64,000 nt of DNA, taken from positions 62,001 through 126,000 of the forward strand of contig CAKTEE010000002.1 in the NCBI GenBank assembly GCA_934546985.1, read 5' to 3'. Of this stretch, positions 8,101 through 16,244 are shown piece after piece. The stretch is from an uncultured Eubacteriales bacterium. Lineage in GTDB: Bacteria; Bacillota; Clostridia; Oscillospirales; Acutalibacteraceae. Under the pieces are notes generated by a model. The model saw nothing but the letters and a program-made list of their open reading frames with translations. It was not told where the DNA came from and ran no database searches. A program made the translations under genes and the position numbers. Within the stretch, counting starts at the first letter, position 1; each line of letters begins with the position of its first letter.

Positions 8101-8790
8101 TAGAGGCTCTGCGAAGCGGAGGCCTCAAAAAAACGTCAGCTAAGCGGGTGAGGTTAAAGCTTAAGCCATGGAACATCCTGTCTGATATAATAGTGGTGAT
8201 TATTCAAGATATCTAAAAAACAGAAAAGATGTTCCTTACGGCAAATAGTTTAGCACATACGAAATGGGTGTGCAAGTATTGCATAATATTTACCCCGAAA
8301 TACAGAAGAAAATCATATACAATCAGCTGCGAAAAAAGATATACGGGAAATAATTCGAGATTTGTGTAAATGGAAAGAAGTAGAGATAATAGAAGGGAAT
8401 ATGATGCCGGATCATGTACATATCTTCCCGAACATGAGTATATCATCCTTTATGGGATATCTCAAAGGGAAAAATGATGATTTTTGAAATGTATGCAAAC
8501 TTTAAGTATAAGTTTGGAAACAGAAATTTTAGGGCAGTAGAATATTATGTAAGTACAGTTAGAATCAACACATCAATGGTGCAAAAGTATATCCGAGAAC
8601 AGGATAAACAAAATCAAATCGAAGATAGTTTGAGCAAGAAAGAGTATGTAGACCCTTTCAAGGGTAGCAAGTAATCATACCACTTGTGGTTTGAACGAAA
8701 TGAAAGCCAGCGTCATTTAGGCACTGGCTCGTTTTGTGGCTTTCTAGGCCTTATTCATGCCCCCTTTTTAGAGGGACATGACTATCGTTT
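8101..8790 (+). mobile_element. Degraded IS200-family (IS200/IS605) insertion sequence
   Basis: A left subterminal imperfect palindrome (GAGGCTCTGC..GCGGAGGCCTC, 8103-8126) precedes a broken Y1 transposase gene. On the right lie the palindrome AGCCAG..CTGGCT (8705-8729) and a CCCCCTTTTTAGAGGG end block near 8759-8775. Boundaries are approximate because IS200 elements make no target duplication. The element is too damaged to move by itself. Confidence 0.55.
8231..8674 (+). pseudogene. tnpA: IS200-type TnpA transposase pseudogene
   Basis: Translating across frames recovers ANSLAHTKWVCKY.IIFTPKYRRK, then IEGNMMPDHVHI with the HUH metal-binding His pair, then ISSFMGYLKGK, MIFE, YYVSTV and KEYVDPFKGSK, all hallmarks of IS200 Y1 transposases. 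At least three frameshifts are visible: near 8306 one A lost, near 8338 two bases gained, and near 8472. A few residues after HVHI are also missing. The tyrosine nucleophile in AVEYYVSTV and the HUH pair survive, but no single frame spans them. Confidence 0.85.
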
Positions 8791-8904
8791 CTATCAAGAG
8801 AACCTTGAATTAGATGGTGGCTAACAAAATATGGAAAGTAACTGGGGGCAGTAGCAGGGCAAACGATGCAATGATATTTTTTCAGTTTTATATCTTCTCC
8901 AAAT

Positions 8905-9384
8905 TTAATATCCTGCTTCTTTCAACAGACGCGATAAAACTCTCAGTCTCTCACCAATCAGTTCTCCATCATTACTTAATGCTTGTGCAAACAATTTAAT
9001 GTCTTCGTCAATCATGGGATTATCGGTACAAACCTCTACTGTCATTGCATCACCCTGCATACCAATACGGTCTATCACCGTTTTTTCAGGATTATAAAGC
9101 TTTGGATAACGATACGCATTTTGAAAATAAAGATAGCCGCGGCAAGTTAAAATAGCTAAATCCAAAACACGGTGCATAGGAAGTTCTTCGGATTGACGAG
9201 ACCATTTTTCTCCCGTATGACGCCATACCTTGGCTGAAATATCTAACTTACCTCTATCGTTCCATTGTGCAAGTCCTAAAGATATTCCCTTGGCATCAGA
9301 TGCATATGCGCTGCGTCCGTCAATATTTTCATAATTCTCTGTAACGATAACAGGTTTATGTTTTAAAGTTGTTGGTATCTTCAT
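8905..9384 (-). CDS. DUF6530-like protein of unknown function
   Basis: A 159-residue soluble protein without signal peptide or membrane segment. It starts MKIPTTLKHKPVIVTENYEN and contains DAKGISLGLAQWNDRGKLDISAKVWRHTGEKWSRQSEELP, which I recall as the conserved core of DUF6530; that assignment is from memory. The function is unknown. It is a single-gene unit with a near-consensus promoter and an 11-bp-arm palindrome just downstream of the -10, so a repressor probably controls it. GGAGA lies 9 nt before the ATG. The decayed IS200 element ends about 115 bases beyond its stop. Confidence 0.6.
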   Translation of the reverse strand: MKIPTTLKHKPVIVTENYENIDGRSAYASDAKGISLGLAQWNDRGKLDISAKVWRHTGEKWSRQSEELPMHRVLDLAILTCRGYLYFQNAYRYPKLYNPEKTVIDRIGMQGDAMTVEVCTDNPMIDEDIKLFAQALSNDGELIGERLRVLSRLLKEAGY

Positions 9385-9408
9385 ATGTTCTATTTCTCCA
9401 TTGAATAA

Positions 9409-9433
9409 ATTAGTAATTTAGTAAATTACTAAT
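9409..9433 (-). promoter_or_regulatory. Perfect palindrome, likely repressor operator of the DUF6530 gene
   Basis: ATTAGTAATTT (9409-9419) and its exact reverse complement AAATTACTAAT (9423-9433) flank AGT. The site lies just downstream of the -10 element on the minus strand, where a bound repressor would block transcription. Confidence 0.65.
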
Positions 9434-9436
9434 TAT

Positions 9437-9465
9437 AGAATAGCAAATAATTAACCTTTTGTCAA
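9437..9465 (-). promoter_or_regulatory. Sigma-A promoter of the DUF6530 gene
   Basis: On the minus strand TTGACA (9465-9460) and TATTCT (9442-9437) are spaced by exactly 17 bases and overlap the edge of the palindrome. Confidence 0.65.
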
Positions 9466-9479
9466 TATACTTATAAAAA

Positions 9480-9514
9480 CTCCAAATGTACAAATAATCA
9501 AGGTACATTTGGAG
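9480..9514 (-). terminator. Stem-loop terminator upstream of the DUF6530 promoter
   Basis: CTCCAAATGTAC (9480-9491) pairs perfectly with GTACATTTGGAG (9503-9514). On the minus strand it is followed by TTTTTATAAG, so it would stop transcripts arriving from the right. Confidence 0.7.
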
Positions 9515-9529
9515 TTTCATTGTTATGGA

Positions 9530-9884
9530 AACTGCCAGTTTTACTGGGAAAGATATCTCAAAAAAGCTTTAGCTTCAAGCTACGAGCAAAGCGAGCCATT
9601 TGAAAAGATACTACAAGCAAGAATACAAATGAATGGAATTTCATGAATGACCTTTTAAGGGGGATAGAGCAGTAGATGCAAGTGGAAGAAACTTTCAGTG
9701 CGTCTTTAGATGCTTGCTGGTACCATGCCCTTTTAGAAATATTCAACCCTCTGGTCTAGCTAGTGGTTATGATTTTAATATTTTATTTTAAACTCATATA
9801 CAAAACTCTTTCATTTTTGTCAAAAATCGCCTGTACTTGCACATAATTTTAATTTCAGCATAAAAATGAGAATATAAACTTATA
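9530..9884. other. Gene-free stretch before sigK, possible transposon relic
   Basis: No coding signal is visible. A segment near 9700-9765 (ATGCCCTTTTAGA, then AACCCTCTGGTCTAGCTAGTGGTT) resembles the right-end region of the IS200 copy at 8.7 kb, so this may be a second eroded end. The similarity is short and I am not confident. Confidence 0.25.
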
Positions 9885-9899
9885 ATGGCGGTGGAAAAT

Positions 9900-10607
9900 A
9901 TGTTCTATTCTATGATTGGCTATCTGTTGAGCAAATTATTGTACTTTGCCTTGCACACATCAAATGCCGGTTCCTTTCCCCGTCCCCTGTCGGCGGCGGA
10001 GGAACGCGACTGTATTGAAAAAATGAAAGAAGGCAGTGAAAAAGCGAGGGAAAAACTGATAGAACACAATTTGCGCCTTGTTGCACATATTGTAAAAAAA
10101 TACAGTCAGGCTTACTGGGATCAGGACGATTTAATTTCCATAGGAACAATTGGGTTAATTAAAGCGGTTGGCTCCTTTGACAATTCAAAAGGTACCCGTT
10201 TAGCTACTTATGCTGCTCGCTGCATTGAAAATGAAATTTTAATGCATTTCCGCAATCAGAAAAAATCTGCCGGTGATGTATTATTCAGTGATCCTATTGA
10301 TATGGACAACGAGGGCAACCCGTTGACTCTTATTGATATCATCGCAACAGGCGATACCATTGCAGAAGACCTTGATTTAAAAATAAAAATTCAACAGTTG
10401 CACAAGTATATTGAAGAAATGAAAGATCCAAGAGAGCGTGCAATTATTGAAATGCGTTATGGCATAACAGGAAAAGAGCCTTTGACACAACGTGAGGTCG
10501 CTGCAAAACTAAACATCTCTCGTTCGTACATTTCCAGAATTGAAAAAAAGACACTTTTAGACTTACGGAAACGGTTTGAGAGGGATGAAAAAAGCCAAAG
10601 GAGTTAA
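9900..10607 (+). CDS. sigK: RNA polymerase sporulation sigma factor SigK
   Basis: Late mother-cell sigma factor. Conserved region 2 (IEHNLRLVAHIVKKYSQAYWDQDDLISIGTIGLIKAVGSF), the block RLATYAARCIENEILMHFR and region 4 (TQREVAAKLNISRSYISRIEKKTLLDL) match SigK. The hydrophobic first 20 residues correspond to the pro-sequence removed by SpoIVFB-type proteolysis in Bacillus. An in-frame ATG at 9885 lies just before the GGCGGTGG ribosome binding site, so the ATG at 9900, giving 235 residues, is the likely start. The gene is continuous, with no skin-type element. It shows that the organism sporulates or recently did. Confidence 0.93.
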   Translation: MFYSMIGYLLSKLLYFALHTSNAGSFPRPLSAAEERDCIEKMKEGSEKAREKLIEHNLRLVAHIVKKYSQAYWDQDDLISIGTIGLIKAVGSFDNSKGTRLATYAARCIENEILMHFRNQKKSAGDVLFSDPIDMDNEGNPLTLIDIIATGDTIAEDLDLKIKIQQLHKYIEEMKDPRERAIIEMRYGITGKEPLTQREVAAKLNISRSYISRIEKKTLLDLRKRFERDEKSQRS

Positions 10608-12298
10608 GCTTGTCTTTTTACATTCGCATTTTGCATATCACGTGCACGAATTGCGGTACGCATAATTTTACCGCTGACGGTTTTAGGCAGTTCTTCTACA
10701 TATTCAATTGCTCTGGGATATTTATATGGCGCTGTAGTATGTTTTACGTGATTTTGCAGTTCTTTCGTTAAGCTTTCGCTCGGAATAAATCCTTTTGCGA
10801 GCACAATGGTTGCTTTTACAATCTGTCCGCGCGTTGGGTCCGGAACTGCTGTTACAGCGCATTCCAAAACACTTGGATGCTCCATTAATGCACTTTCGAC
10901 CTCAAACGGTCCAATACGGTAGCCGGAACATTTAATAACATCATCATTCCTGCCGACAAACCAATAATATCCATCTGCATCCCTCCATGCTGTATCGCCG
11001 GTATTGTAAATACCAGCCTTCCAACTTTTTTCATTTGCTTCAGGATTCAGCCAATATTCACGAAACAATCCGGTGGGATGCTTTTTATCCGTGTTTTTAA
11101 TACAAATAGAACCCACAATACCATCTTCGCAAGAATTTCCATTTTCATCTAGCAAATCAATATCATATACGGGAGCGGGTTTTCCCATAGACCCAGGACG
11201 AATCTCAACCCACGGGAAATTAGCCAGTAAAACAGAAGTTTCCGATTGTCCAAACCCTTCATAAATACGAAGGCCTGTTTTTGTTTCAATTTGATGAAAA
11301 ACCTCTGGATTTAATGGTTCACCGGCAAGGCTTGCATGAGCAATAAAGCTGAAATCGTACTGTGATAAATCTTCTTTAATCAATACGCGATAAATAGTCG
11401 CCGGTGCACAAAATGTTGCAGGACGGATACGCTGAATAGCGTCAAGCATTCCATGCGGAGTAAATTTTTCCGTATCATAAGCGCCAATTGCCGCACCACA
11501 TATCCACTGGCCATAAATTTTTCCCCAGGAAAACTTTGCCCATCCGGAATCTGTCTGTGTTAAATGGATTTTATTTTCTTGTACGCATTGCCAATATTTT
11601 GCAGTAACAATTTGCCCTAATGGGTGAGAATAATCATGCCGAACCATTTTAGGCATCCCCGTAGTTCCGGAAGAAAAATAAACCAGCATTGTGTCCGTTA
11701 CTTTTGTTGCATCTTCCCCCTGCGGGCGTTGAAAATCATCAGATGCATGTTCTATTTCTTTACGGAAATCTATTGCGCCGAATTTATCAGCATTGCCAAC
11801 AATCGCATAATGCTTTACTGTCTTACATTTTGGCAAGGAAGCATTGATATAATCTACAATTCCTTCATCATCAACACTGATAATCATCTGCACGTTAGCC
11901 GCATTACAGCGATAAATAATATCTTTCTCAGTGAGCTGATAGGATGCCGGTATTACAACAGCCCCAATTTTATGCAAGGCAACAATTGCCATCCAAACTT
12001 CCGGACGCTGCTTTAAAATAAGCATAACCACATCTCCTTTACGGATACCATGGTTAAGAAAAATATTTGCACAGCGATTAGAATAACGTTTTATCTCATC
12101 AAAAGTAAAAGTTTTCATATCCGCTGTATCATTAGTCCAGACTAAAGCTGTCTTATCCGGTTCAATTTCTGCCCAAGCATCAACAACATCAAAACCAAAA
12201 TTAAAGTCTGGCGGAACATTGACGGTATAATTATTTTTCATATCTTCATAAGAGGAAAATTCTGTTTTAGGACAAAATCTTTTTAATATTTCACTCAT
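10604..12298 (-). CDS. AMP-forming acyl-CoA synthetase
   Basis: A 564-residue ANL-superfamily enzyme that activates a carboxylate to acyl-AMP and then acyl-CoA. Motifs: YFSSGTTGMPKMV (the phosphate loop, about 207-219), YEGFGQSETS (about 344-353), NTGDTAWRD and the hinge GRNDDVIKCSGYRIGPFEVE. The C-terminal PKTVSGKIMR holds the catalytic Lys. The sequence looks closer to medium-chain/acetyl-type synthetases than to amino-acid adenylation domains; the substrate is not determined. It lies 7 bases downstream of the XRE-cupin regulator in one operon. Its stop overlaps the convergent sigK end by 4 bases. Confidence 0.85.
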   Translation of the reverse strand: MSEILKRFCPKTEFSSYEDMKNNYTVNVPPDFNFGFDVVDAWAEIEPDKTALVWTNDTADMKTFTFDEIKRYSNRCANIFLNHGIRKGDVVMLILKQRPEVWMAIVALHKIGAVVIPASYQLTEKDIIYRCNAANVQMIISVDDEGIVDYINASLPKCKTVKHYAIVGNADKFGAIDFRKEIEHASDDFQRPQGEDATKVTDTMLVYFSSGTTGMPKMVRHDYSHPLGQIVTAKYWQCVQENKIHLTQTDSGWAKFSWGKIYGQWICGAAIGAYDTEKFTPHGMLDAIQRIRPATFCAPATIYRVLIKEDLSQYDFSFIAHASLAGEPLNPEVFHQIETKTGLRIYEGFGQSETSVLLANFPWVEIRPGSMGKPAPVYDIDLLDENGNSCEDGIVGSICIKNTDKKHPTGLFREYWLNPEANEKSWKAGIYNTGDTAWRDADGYYWFVGRNDDVIKCSGYRIGPFEVESALMEHPSVLECAVTAVPDPTRGQIVKATIVLAKGFIPSESLTKELQNHVKHTTAPYKYPRAIEYVEELPKTVSGKIMRTAIRARDMQNANVKRQA

Positions 12299-12305
12299 AA
12301 CCTTA

Positions 12306-12854
12306 TTACTCCTTAATTACGGTCAAAAAACGTGCAGTCCCACCAACTGCCGTCTGCCCATGGGGAAGCTGAGGGTCAAAATAAATAGAATCGCCTGCGT
12401 TAAGTAAAAATGAATGTTTACCCACAGTTACTTCTACAGTTCCCTCTAATACAAGATTAAATTCCTGTCCGGAATGGATAACCAGAGCGGGTTTATTGGC
12501 CTGTACTTCTAATGTAACAAGCAAGGGTTCCATGATACGGTTGATAAAATTAAAGGCAAGACTTTCGAACTGATAACCCGGATAACGGTCTATCCGAACC
12601 CCTTCGCCTTTGCGCACTACCGTATAGGTATTCATTCTCGGATCCTCCCCTGTCAGCAGGACTGTCGGATCTGTTTGCAAAATAGAAGCAATTTCATACA
12701 AAGTACCAATCGCTATATCCTTCACACCAGTTTCCAGTTCCATATATTCCTCCGGCGTTACATGAAGCCGTTCTGCCATCTTCGTTAATGGAATTTCCAT
12801 AATCTCCCGAAGTTCCTTAATTCTGGCAGGAATTTGTAATAATGCTTCGTTCAT
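12306..12854 (-). CDS. XRE-family regulator with C-terminal cupin sensor domain
   Basis: A 182-residue regulator. The N-terminal helix-turn-helix (about 8-66: RIKELREIMEIPLTKMAERLHVTPEEYMELETG) is followed by a cupin 2 barrel (about 110-180) containing HSGQEFNLVLEGTVEV and GDSIYFDPQLPHG, a pattern consistent with ligand sensing. It directly precedes the acyl-CoA synthetase gene with a near-consensus promoter in front, so it most likely controls this operon in response to a carboxylate or CoA ester. That ligand is inference. Confidence 0.88.
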   Translation of the reverse strand: MNEALLQIPARIKELREIMEIPLTKMAERLHVTPEEYMELETGVKDIAIGTLYEIASILQTDPTVLLTGEDPRMNTYTVVRKGEGVRIDRYPGYQFESLAFNFINRIMEPLLVTLEVQANKPALVIHSGQEFNLVLEGTVEVTVGKHSFLLNAGDSIYFDPQLPHGQTAVGGTARFLTVIKE

Positions 12855-12883
12855 TTCCTCACCCCTAAAGCAATCTTTTAAAC

Positions 12884-12912
12884 ATTATATAAGAAAAGAA
12901 GAATGATGTCAA
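12884..12912 (-). promoter_or_regulatory. Sigma-A promoter of the XRE-cupin / acyl-CoA synthetase operon
   Basis: TTGACA (12912-12907) and TATAAT (12889-12884) on the minus strand, spaced by 17 bases: a full consensus match. Confidence 0.85.
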
Positions 12913-12997
12913 AGAAAATTTGGTTATTTTATCAAAAGGAAATCAAATTAATTGTTTTTTGGTTTGTATACACTTATTTTGTAAGAAAAGCGGAAGA

Positions 12998-13018
12998 ATT
13001 TATTCATGATTTATTCAT
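12998..13018 (+). promoter_or_regulatory. Two 11-bp-phased direct repeats upstream of the P-type ATPase
   Basis: ATTTATTCAT occurs at 12998-13007 and again at 13009-13018, a period of 11 bases. The repeats overlap a poor -35 region 17 bases before TATAAA (about 13038), the layout expected for activation by an OmpR/PhoB-type response regulator. Confidence 0.45.
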
Positions 13019-13099
13019 AATTCAAACGTGATTTAATTATAAACTAAGAACAGACCTTAAAAATAGAGGGACTTTCATGAGGAAAAGGGCGGAATTTTA

Positions 13100-15466
13100 A
13101 TGGAAAAGGAAGAAATATCGGATCAGATAGTAAATCGATTCCATCCGGATATCAAACATGGATTAAGCAAAGAAGAAATTCAACAAAGAGTATCTGAAAA
13201 ACTGGTAAACTATGACACAACCATTCCCACCAAAAGTATCAAACGCATTATTGGAGAAAATATTTTTACATTATTTAACTTGATTAATTTTATTCTTGCA
13301 GCAGCAATTCTGTTTGTCGGCTCATACAAAAACCTGCTTTTTTTCGGTGTCGTTCTATGCAATCTTGTCATTGGAATTTTTCAGGAAATCCGTGCCAAAA
13401 AAACAGTAGATGAACTTTCCATTCTTTCTGCACCTAAAATACAAGCAGTACGGGAAGGCAAAACACAGGAAATCGGCATTAACGATATTGTATTAGATGA
13501 AGTTATTGTTCTTGCTAACGGTAACCAGATTCCAGCAGACAGTATTATCTTAGCCGGCGAATGCGATGTCAATGAATCCTTAATAACAGGAGAATCAGAT
13601 TTAATTCATAAAAAAATAGGCGATATGCTCCTATCCGGCAGTTTTATTATCAGCGGTCATTGTACTGCGCGCGTTGAACATATTGGTATTGACAATTATG
13701 CGGCAAAAATTTCCCAAGATGCAAAATATTTAAAAAAACTAAAATCAGAAATCATGGACAGTCTGAATCAAATTATTAAAGTAATATCTATTCTTATTAT
13801 TCCCACGGGGCTTCTCCTTTTTTGGGGACAGATGCAGGTCAGCAGTAATACCTTCCAAAGTGCTGTTGTACAAACGGCCGCCGCACTTGTGGGTATGATA
13901 CCTGAAGGTTTGATTCTATTAACAAGCACTGTATTAGCTGTCAGTGTAATACGGCTTTCTCGCCGCAAAGTATTAGTTCAGGAATTATATTGTATTGAAT
14001 CTCTGGCGCGTGTAGATGTTTTATGTTTGGATAAAACCGGGACCATCACACAGGGAGATATGGAATTGAAAGGGATAGAACCGATACAGAATACGGACCG
14101 TAATTGGATAGATACTGCAATGTGTGCTTTAGCTTTTGCTTTGCAAAAGGACAGCAATCCAACTTTTGATGCAGTCAAAGCAGCCTATCCTGATGCCAAA
14201 TCTAACTGGACAAGCGATAAGGTTATTCCGTTTTCATCCGAACGGAAATGGTCTGGGGCTCATTTTAAAGGGTATGGAAGTCTACTGCTTGGTGCGCCGG
14301 AATTTCTATTTCGCGGGCAAACCCTTCCTTTTCAAAAAAAGCTGGATGAATTTTCTGCTGAAAACCGTGTAATAATTTTGGCTTTTTCAGAATCTGATTT
14401 TAAGGGATATGATCTTCCTGACAATCTAACAGCAAAAGCTTTTGTGCTCATAAGGGATAAAATACGTCCCAGTGCAAATCAAACGCTTCAATATTTTGCT
14501 GAACAAGGCGTAGACTTAAAAGTAATTTCCGGTGACAATGTATTAACTGTTGCAGGTATTGCACGCCGTGCAGGGCTTGCTAACGCAAACTCTTTTGTTG
14601 ATGCAGCAACCTTAGCTACTGAACAGGATATACGTGATGCCGCAGAAAAATATACAGTATTTGGACGCGTTACACCCATGCAGAAAAAACAGCTTATTTT
14701 AGCCTTGCAGGAAAAAGGACACACTGTAGCTATGACTGGCGACGGAGTAAATGATGTTTTAGCGCTGAAAGAAGCGGATTGCAGTATTGCAATGGCATCG
14801 GGCAGTGAAGCGGCACGCAATGTTTCAAAACTTGTCCTTCTGGATTCGGATTTTGAAGCTATGCCCAAAGTAGTTGACGAAGGACGCCGCTCCATAAATA
14901 ATATCCAACGCTCTGCATCACTGTTCTTAGTTAAAACAATTTATGCGACGATTCTTGCTCTGATTTTTGTATTTGCGCGCACAAATTATCCTTTCATCCC
15001 CATTCAGCTGACATTAATCAGTGTTTTAACTATTGGTATTCCATCATTCATACTTGCACTGGAACCTAACCATGAACGTATCAGGGGGAATTTTATAACA
15101 AATGTTATCAGCAAGGCAATTCCGGGCGCTTTGGCTATTGTCTCTCAAATTATACTGCTTATGACGTTTTCATGGTTGTTTGGCTTTCATCAATCAGAAT
15201 TTTCAACAATGTGTGTTATAGGAACAGGTTGTATTGGACTGTTAAATCTTTTTCATATATGTCTCCCTTTTGATAAGATACGAAAAATTTTATTTACCGC
15301 TATGTGTACAGGCTTTATCGCAGGTATCGTACTGTTTCGGAACTTATTTTCTTTGACAGTATTTACAATACCAATGGCGTGCTTGTCTTTATCTACCCTT
15401 TTCATTTCCGGAATTTTGTATTATACATTTGCGTATCTATTCCGAAAAATTACAATTAGAAAGTAA
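13100..15466 (+). CDS. P-type cation ATPase, CtpE/Exp7-like
   Basis: A 788-residue cation pump. The phosphorylated Asp is D311 in DKTGT, the actuator motif TGES is at 163-166, PEGL at 268-271 lies in the M4 helix, and TGDGVND is in the P domain. There are about ten membrane helices (two pairs before the P domain, six after). There are no N-terminal heavy-metal CxxC domains. The overall pattern fits the poorly studied Exp7/CtpE group, of which mycobacterial CtpE is linked to calcium; the ion here is not established. Single-gene unit with direct repeats upstream and a terminator downstream. An ATG with weak RBS (AGGGCGGAA) is the start. Confidence 0.85.
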   Translation: MEKEEISDQIVNRFHPDIKHGLSKEEIQQRVSEKLVNYDTTIPTKSIKRIIGENIFTLFNLINFILAAAILFVGSYKNLLFFGVVLCNLVIGIFQEIRAKKTVDELSILSAPKIQAVREGKTQEIGINDIVLDEVIVLANGNQIPADSIILAGECDVNESLITGESDLIHKKIGDMLLSGSFIISGHCTARVEHIGIDNYAAKISQDAKYLKKLKSEIMDSLNQIIKVISILIIPTGLLLFWGQMQVSSNTFQSAVVQTAAALVGMIPEGLILLTSTVLAVSVIRLSRRKVLVQELYCIESLARVDVLCLDKTGTITQGDMELKGIEPIQNTDRNWIDTAMCALAFALQKDSNPTFDAVKAAYPDAKSNWTSDKVIPFSSERKWSGAHFKGYGSLLLGAPEFLFRGQTLPFQKKLDEFSAENRVIILAFSESDFKGYDLPDNLTAKAFVLIRDKIRPSANQTLQYFAEQGVDLKVISGDNVLTVAGIARRAGLANANSFVDAATLATEQDIRDAAEKYTVFGRVTPMQKKQLILALQEKGHTVAMTGDGVNDVLALKEADCSIAMASGSEAARNVSKLVLLDSDFEAMPKVVDEGRRSINNIQRSASLFLVKTIYATILALIFVFARTNYPFIPIQLTLISVLTIGIPSFILALEPNHERIRGNFITNVISKAIPGALAIVSQIILLMTFSWLFGFHQSEFSTMCVIGTGCIGLLNLFHICLPFDKIRKILFTAMCTGFIAGIVLFRNLFSLTVFTIPMACLSLSTLFISGILYYTFAYLFRKITIRK

Positions 15467-15525
15467 ATATAATAATTAATTAAAAAACTGTTTTCTGAAT
15501 AGAAAAACAGAGGTTTATGTATGAT

Positions 15526-15570
15526 AAATAACAGCGTCCCGTTATTGCGAGGCGCTGTTATTTATATATT
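15526..15570 (+). terminator. Bidirectional terminator between the P-type ATPase and the 70-residue ORF
   Basis: AAATAACAGCGT (15526-15537) pairs with GCGCTGTTATTT (15552-15563), with T/A-rich tails on both sides. It serves two convergent genes. Confidence 0.8.
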
Positions 15571-15774
15571 TTTTAGTTCCGCGAGTATATGATTAATTTT
15601 AGCCTGCGGTACATAAGTTTTACCAAATTCTAAAACAACTTGCAAGGAAGTATTTTGAACCAGATGTAAAAATCTTGGATTCATTACCATCGGAAATTCC
15701 TTCTGCAGTAATCCTCGTGCTTTGGGGTTTGATAAGATTTCTTTTACTGTAATTTGGTTGTTTCTTAAATCCAT
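15562..15774 (-). CDS. Small helical protein of unknown function (70 aa)
   Basis: A 70-residue protein with predicted alpha-helices and no signal peptide: VKEILSNPKARGLLQKEF near the N-terminus, KINHILAELKNI at the end. The NPKARGLLQKEFP segment recalls small helical domains found at the C-terminus of some clostridial glycosidases, but this is a weak resemblance. The ribosome binding site AGGAGGTGGT sits 6 nt before the ATG, so it is probably expressed. No functional partner is adjacent. Confidence 0.65.
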   Translation of the reverse strand: MDLRNNQITVKEILSNPKARGLLQKEFPMVMNPRFLHLVQNTSLQVVLEFGKTYVPQAKINHILAELKNI

Positions 15775-15826
15775 TGTGATACCACCTCCTAATATATTCT
15801 ATGTTTATAGCACGAAAGTGGTGCAT

Positions 15827-16168
15827 AAAAACATATATGAATATTTATGTATTGTAAATATTATCCCACAATAGATATAATCTGTCTCGATATTAAAACC
15901 TCTTCTGCTGTCAGTATAACAATTCCCATGCAAATTTTATTAGTAAATAAATCAATATCCCAATATGTATTTTCACTCATAAGTTGATGATATATTTACT
16001 CGTATACAGCTAATATTTCAAAGCCATCTTTTTATAAATACTGTATTTACATTGCAGGGATAAAAAATCTTTTGAAAAGCAATCAGAGAGCCGAGGTAAG
16101 CTAATTCTCCAATTCATCCATATAAAATCATTAATTAATAAAAAAATATCGATAATCAATAAAAAATA
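15827..16168. other. Gene-free stretch, possible gene relic
   Basis: No convincing gene. A 39-codon minus-strand ORF at 15861-15980 (starting MSENTYWDIDLFTNK) has no ribosome binding site. An open segment ending FEILAVYE lies just upstream at about 16005-16040 in another frame. Together they look like a decayed gene I cannot name. Confidence 0.3.
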
Positions 16169-16169
16169 G

Positions 16170-16197
16170 TTGACAAACAATTTTTACTTATTATAAT
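16170..16197 (+). promoter_or_regulatory. Sigma-A promoter of the DUF4173 gene
   Basis: TTGACA at 16170-16175 and TATAAT at 16192-16197, spaced by 16 bases: full consensus hexamers about 48 bases before the start codon. Confidence 0.8.
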
Positions 16198-16244
16198 AGA
16201 AAATAAATTCATTCCAATTTTTGCTTCAAGAAAGGAGAATATTT

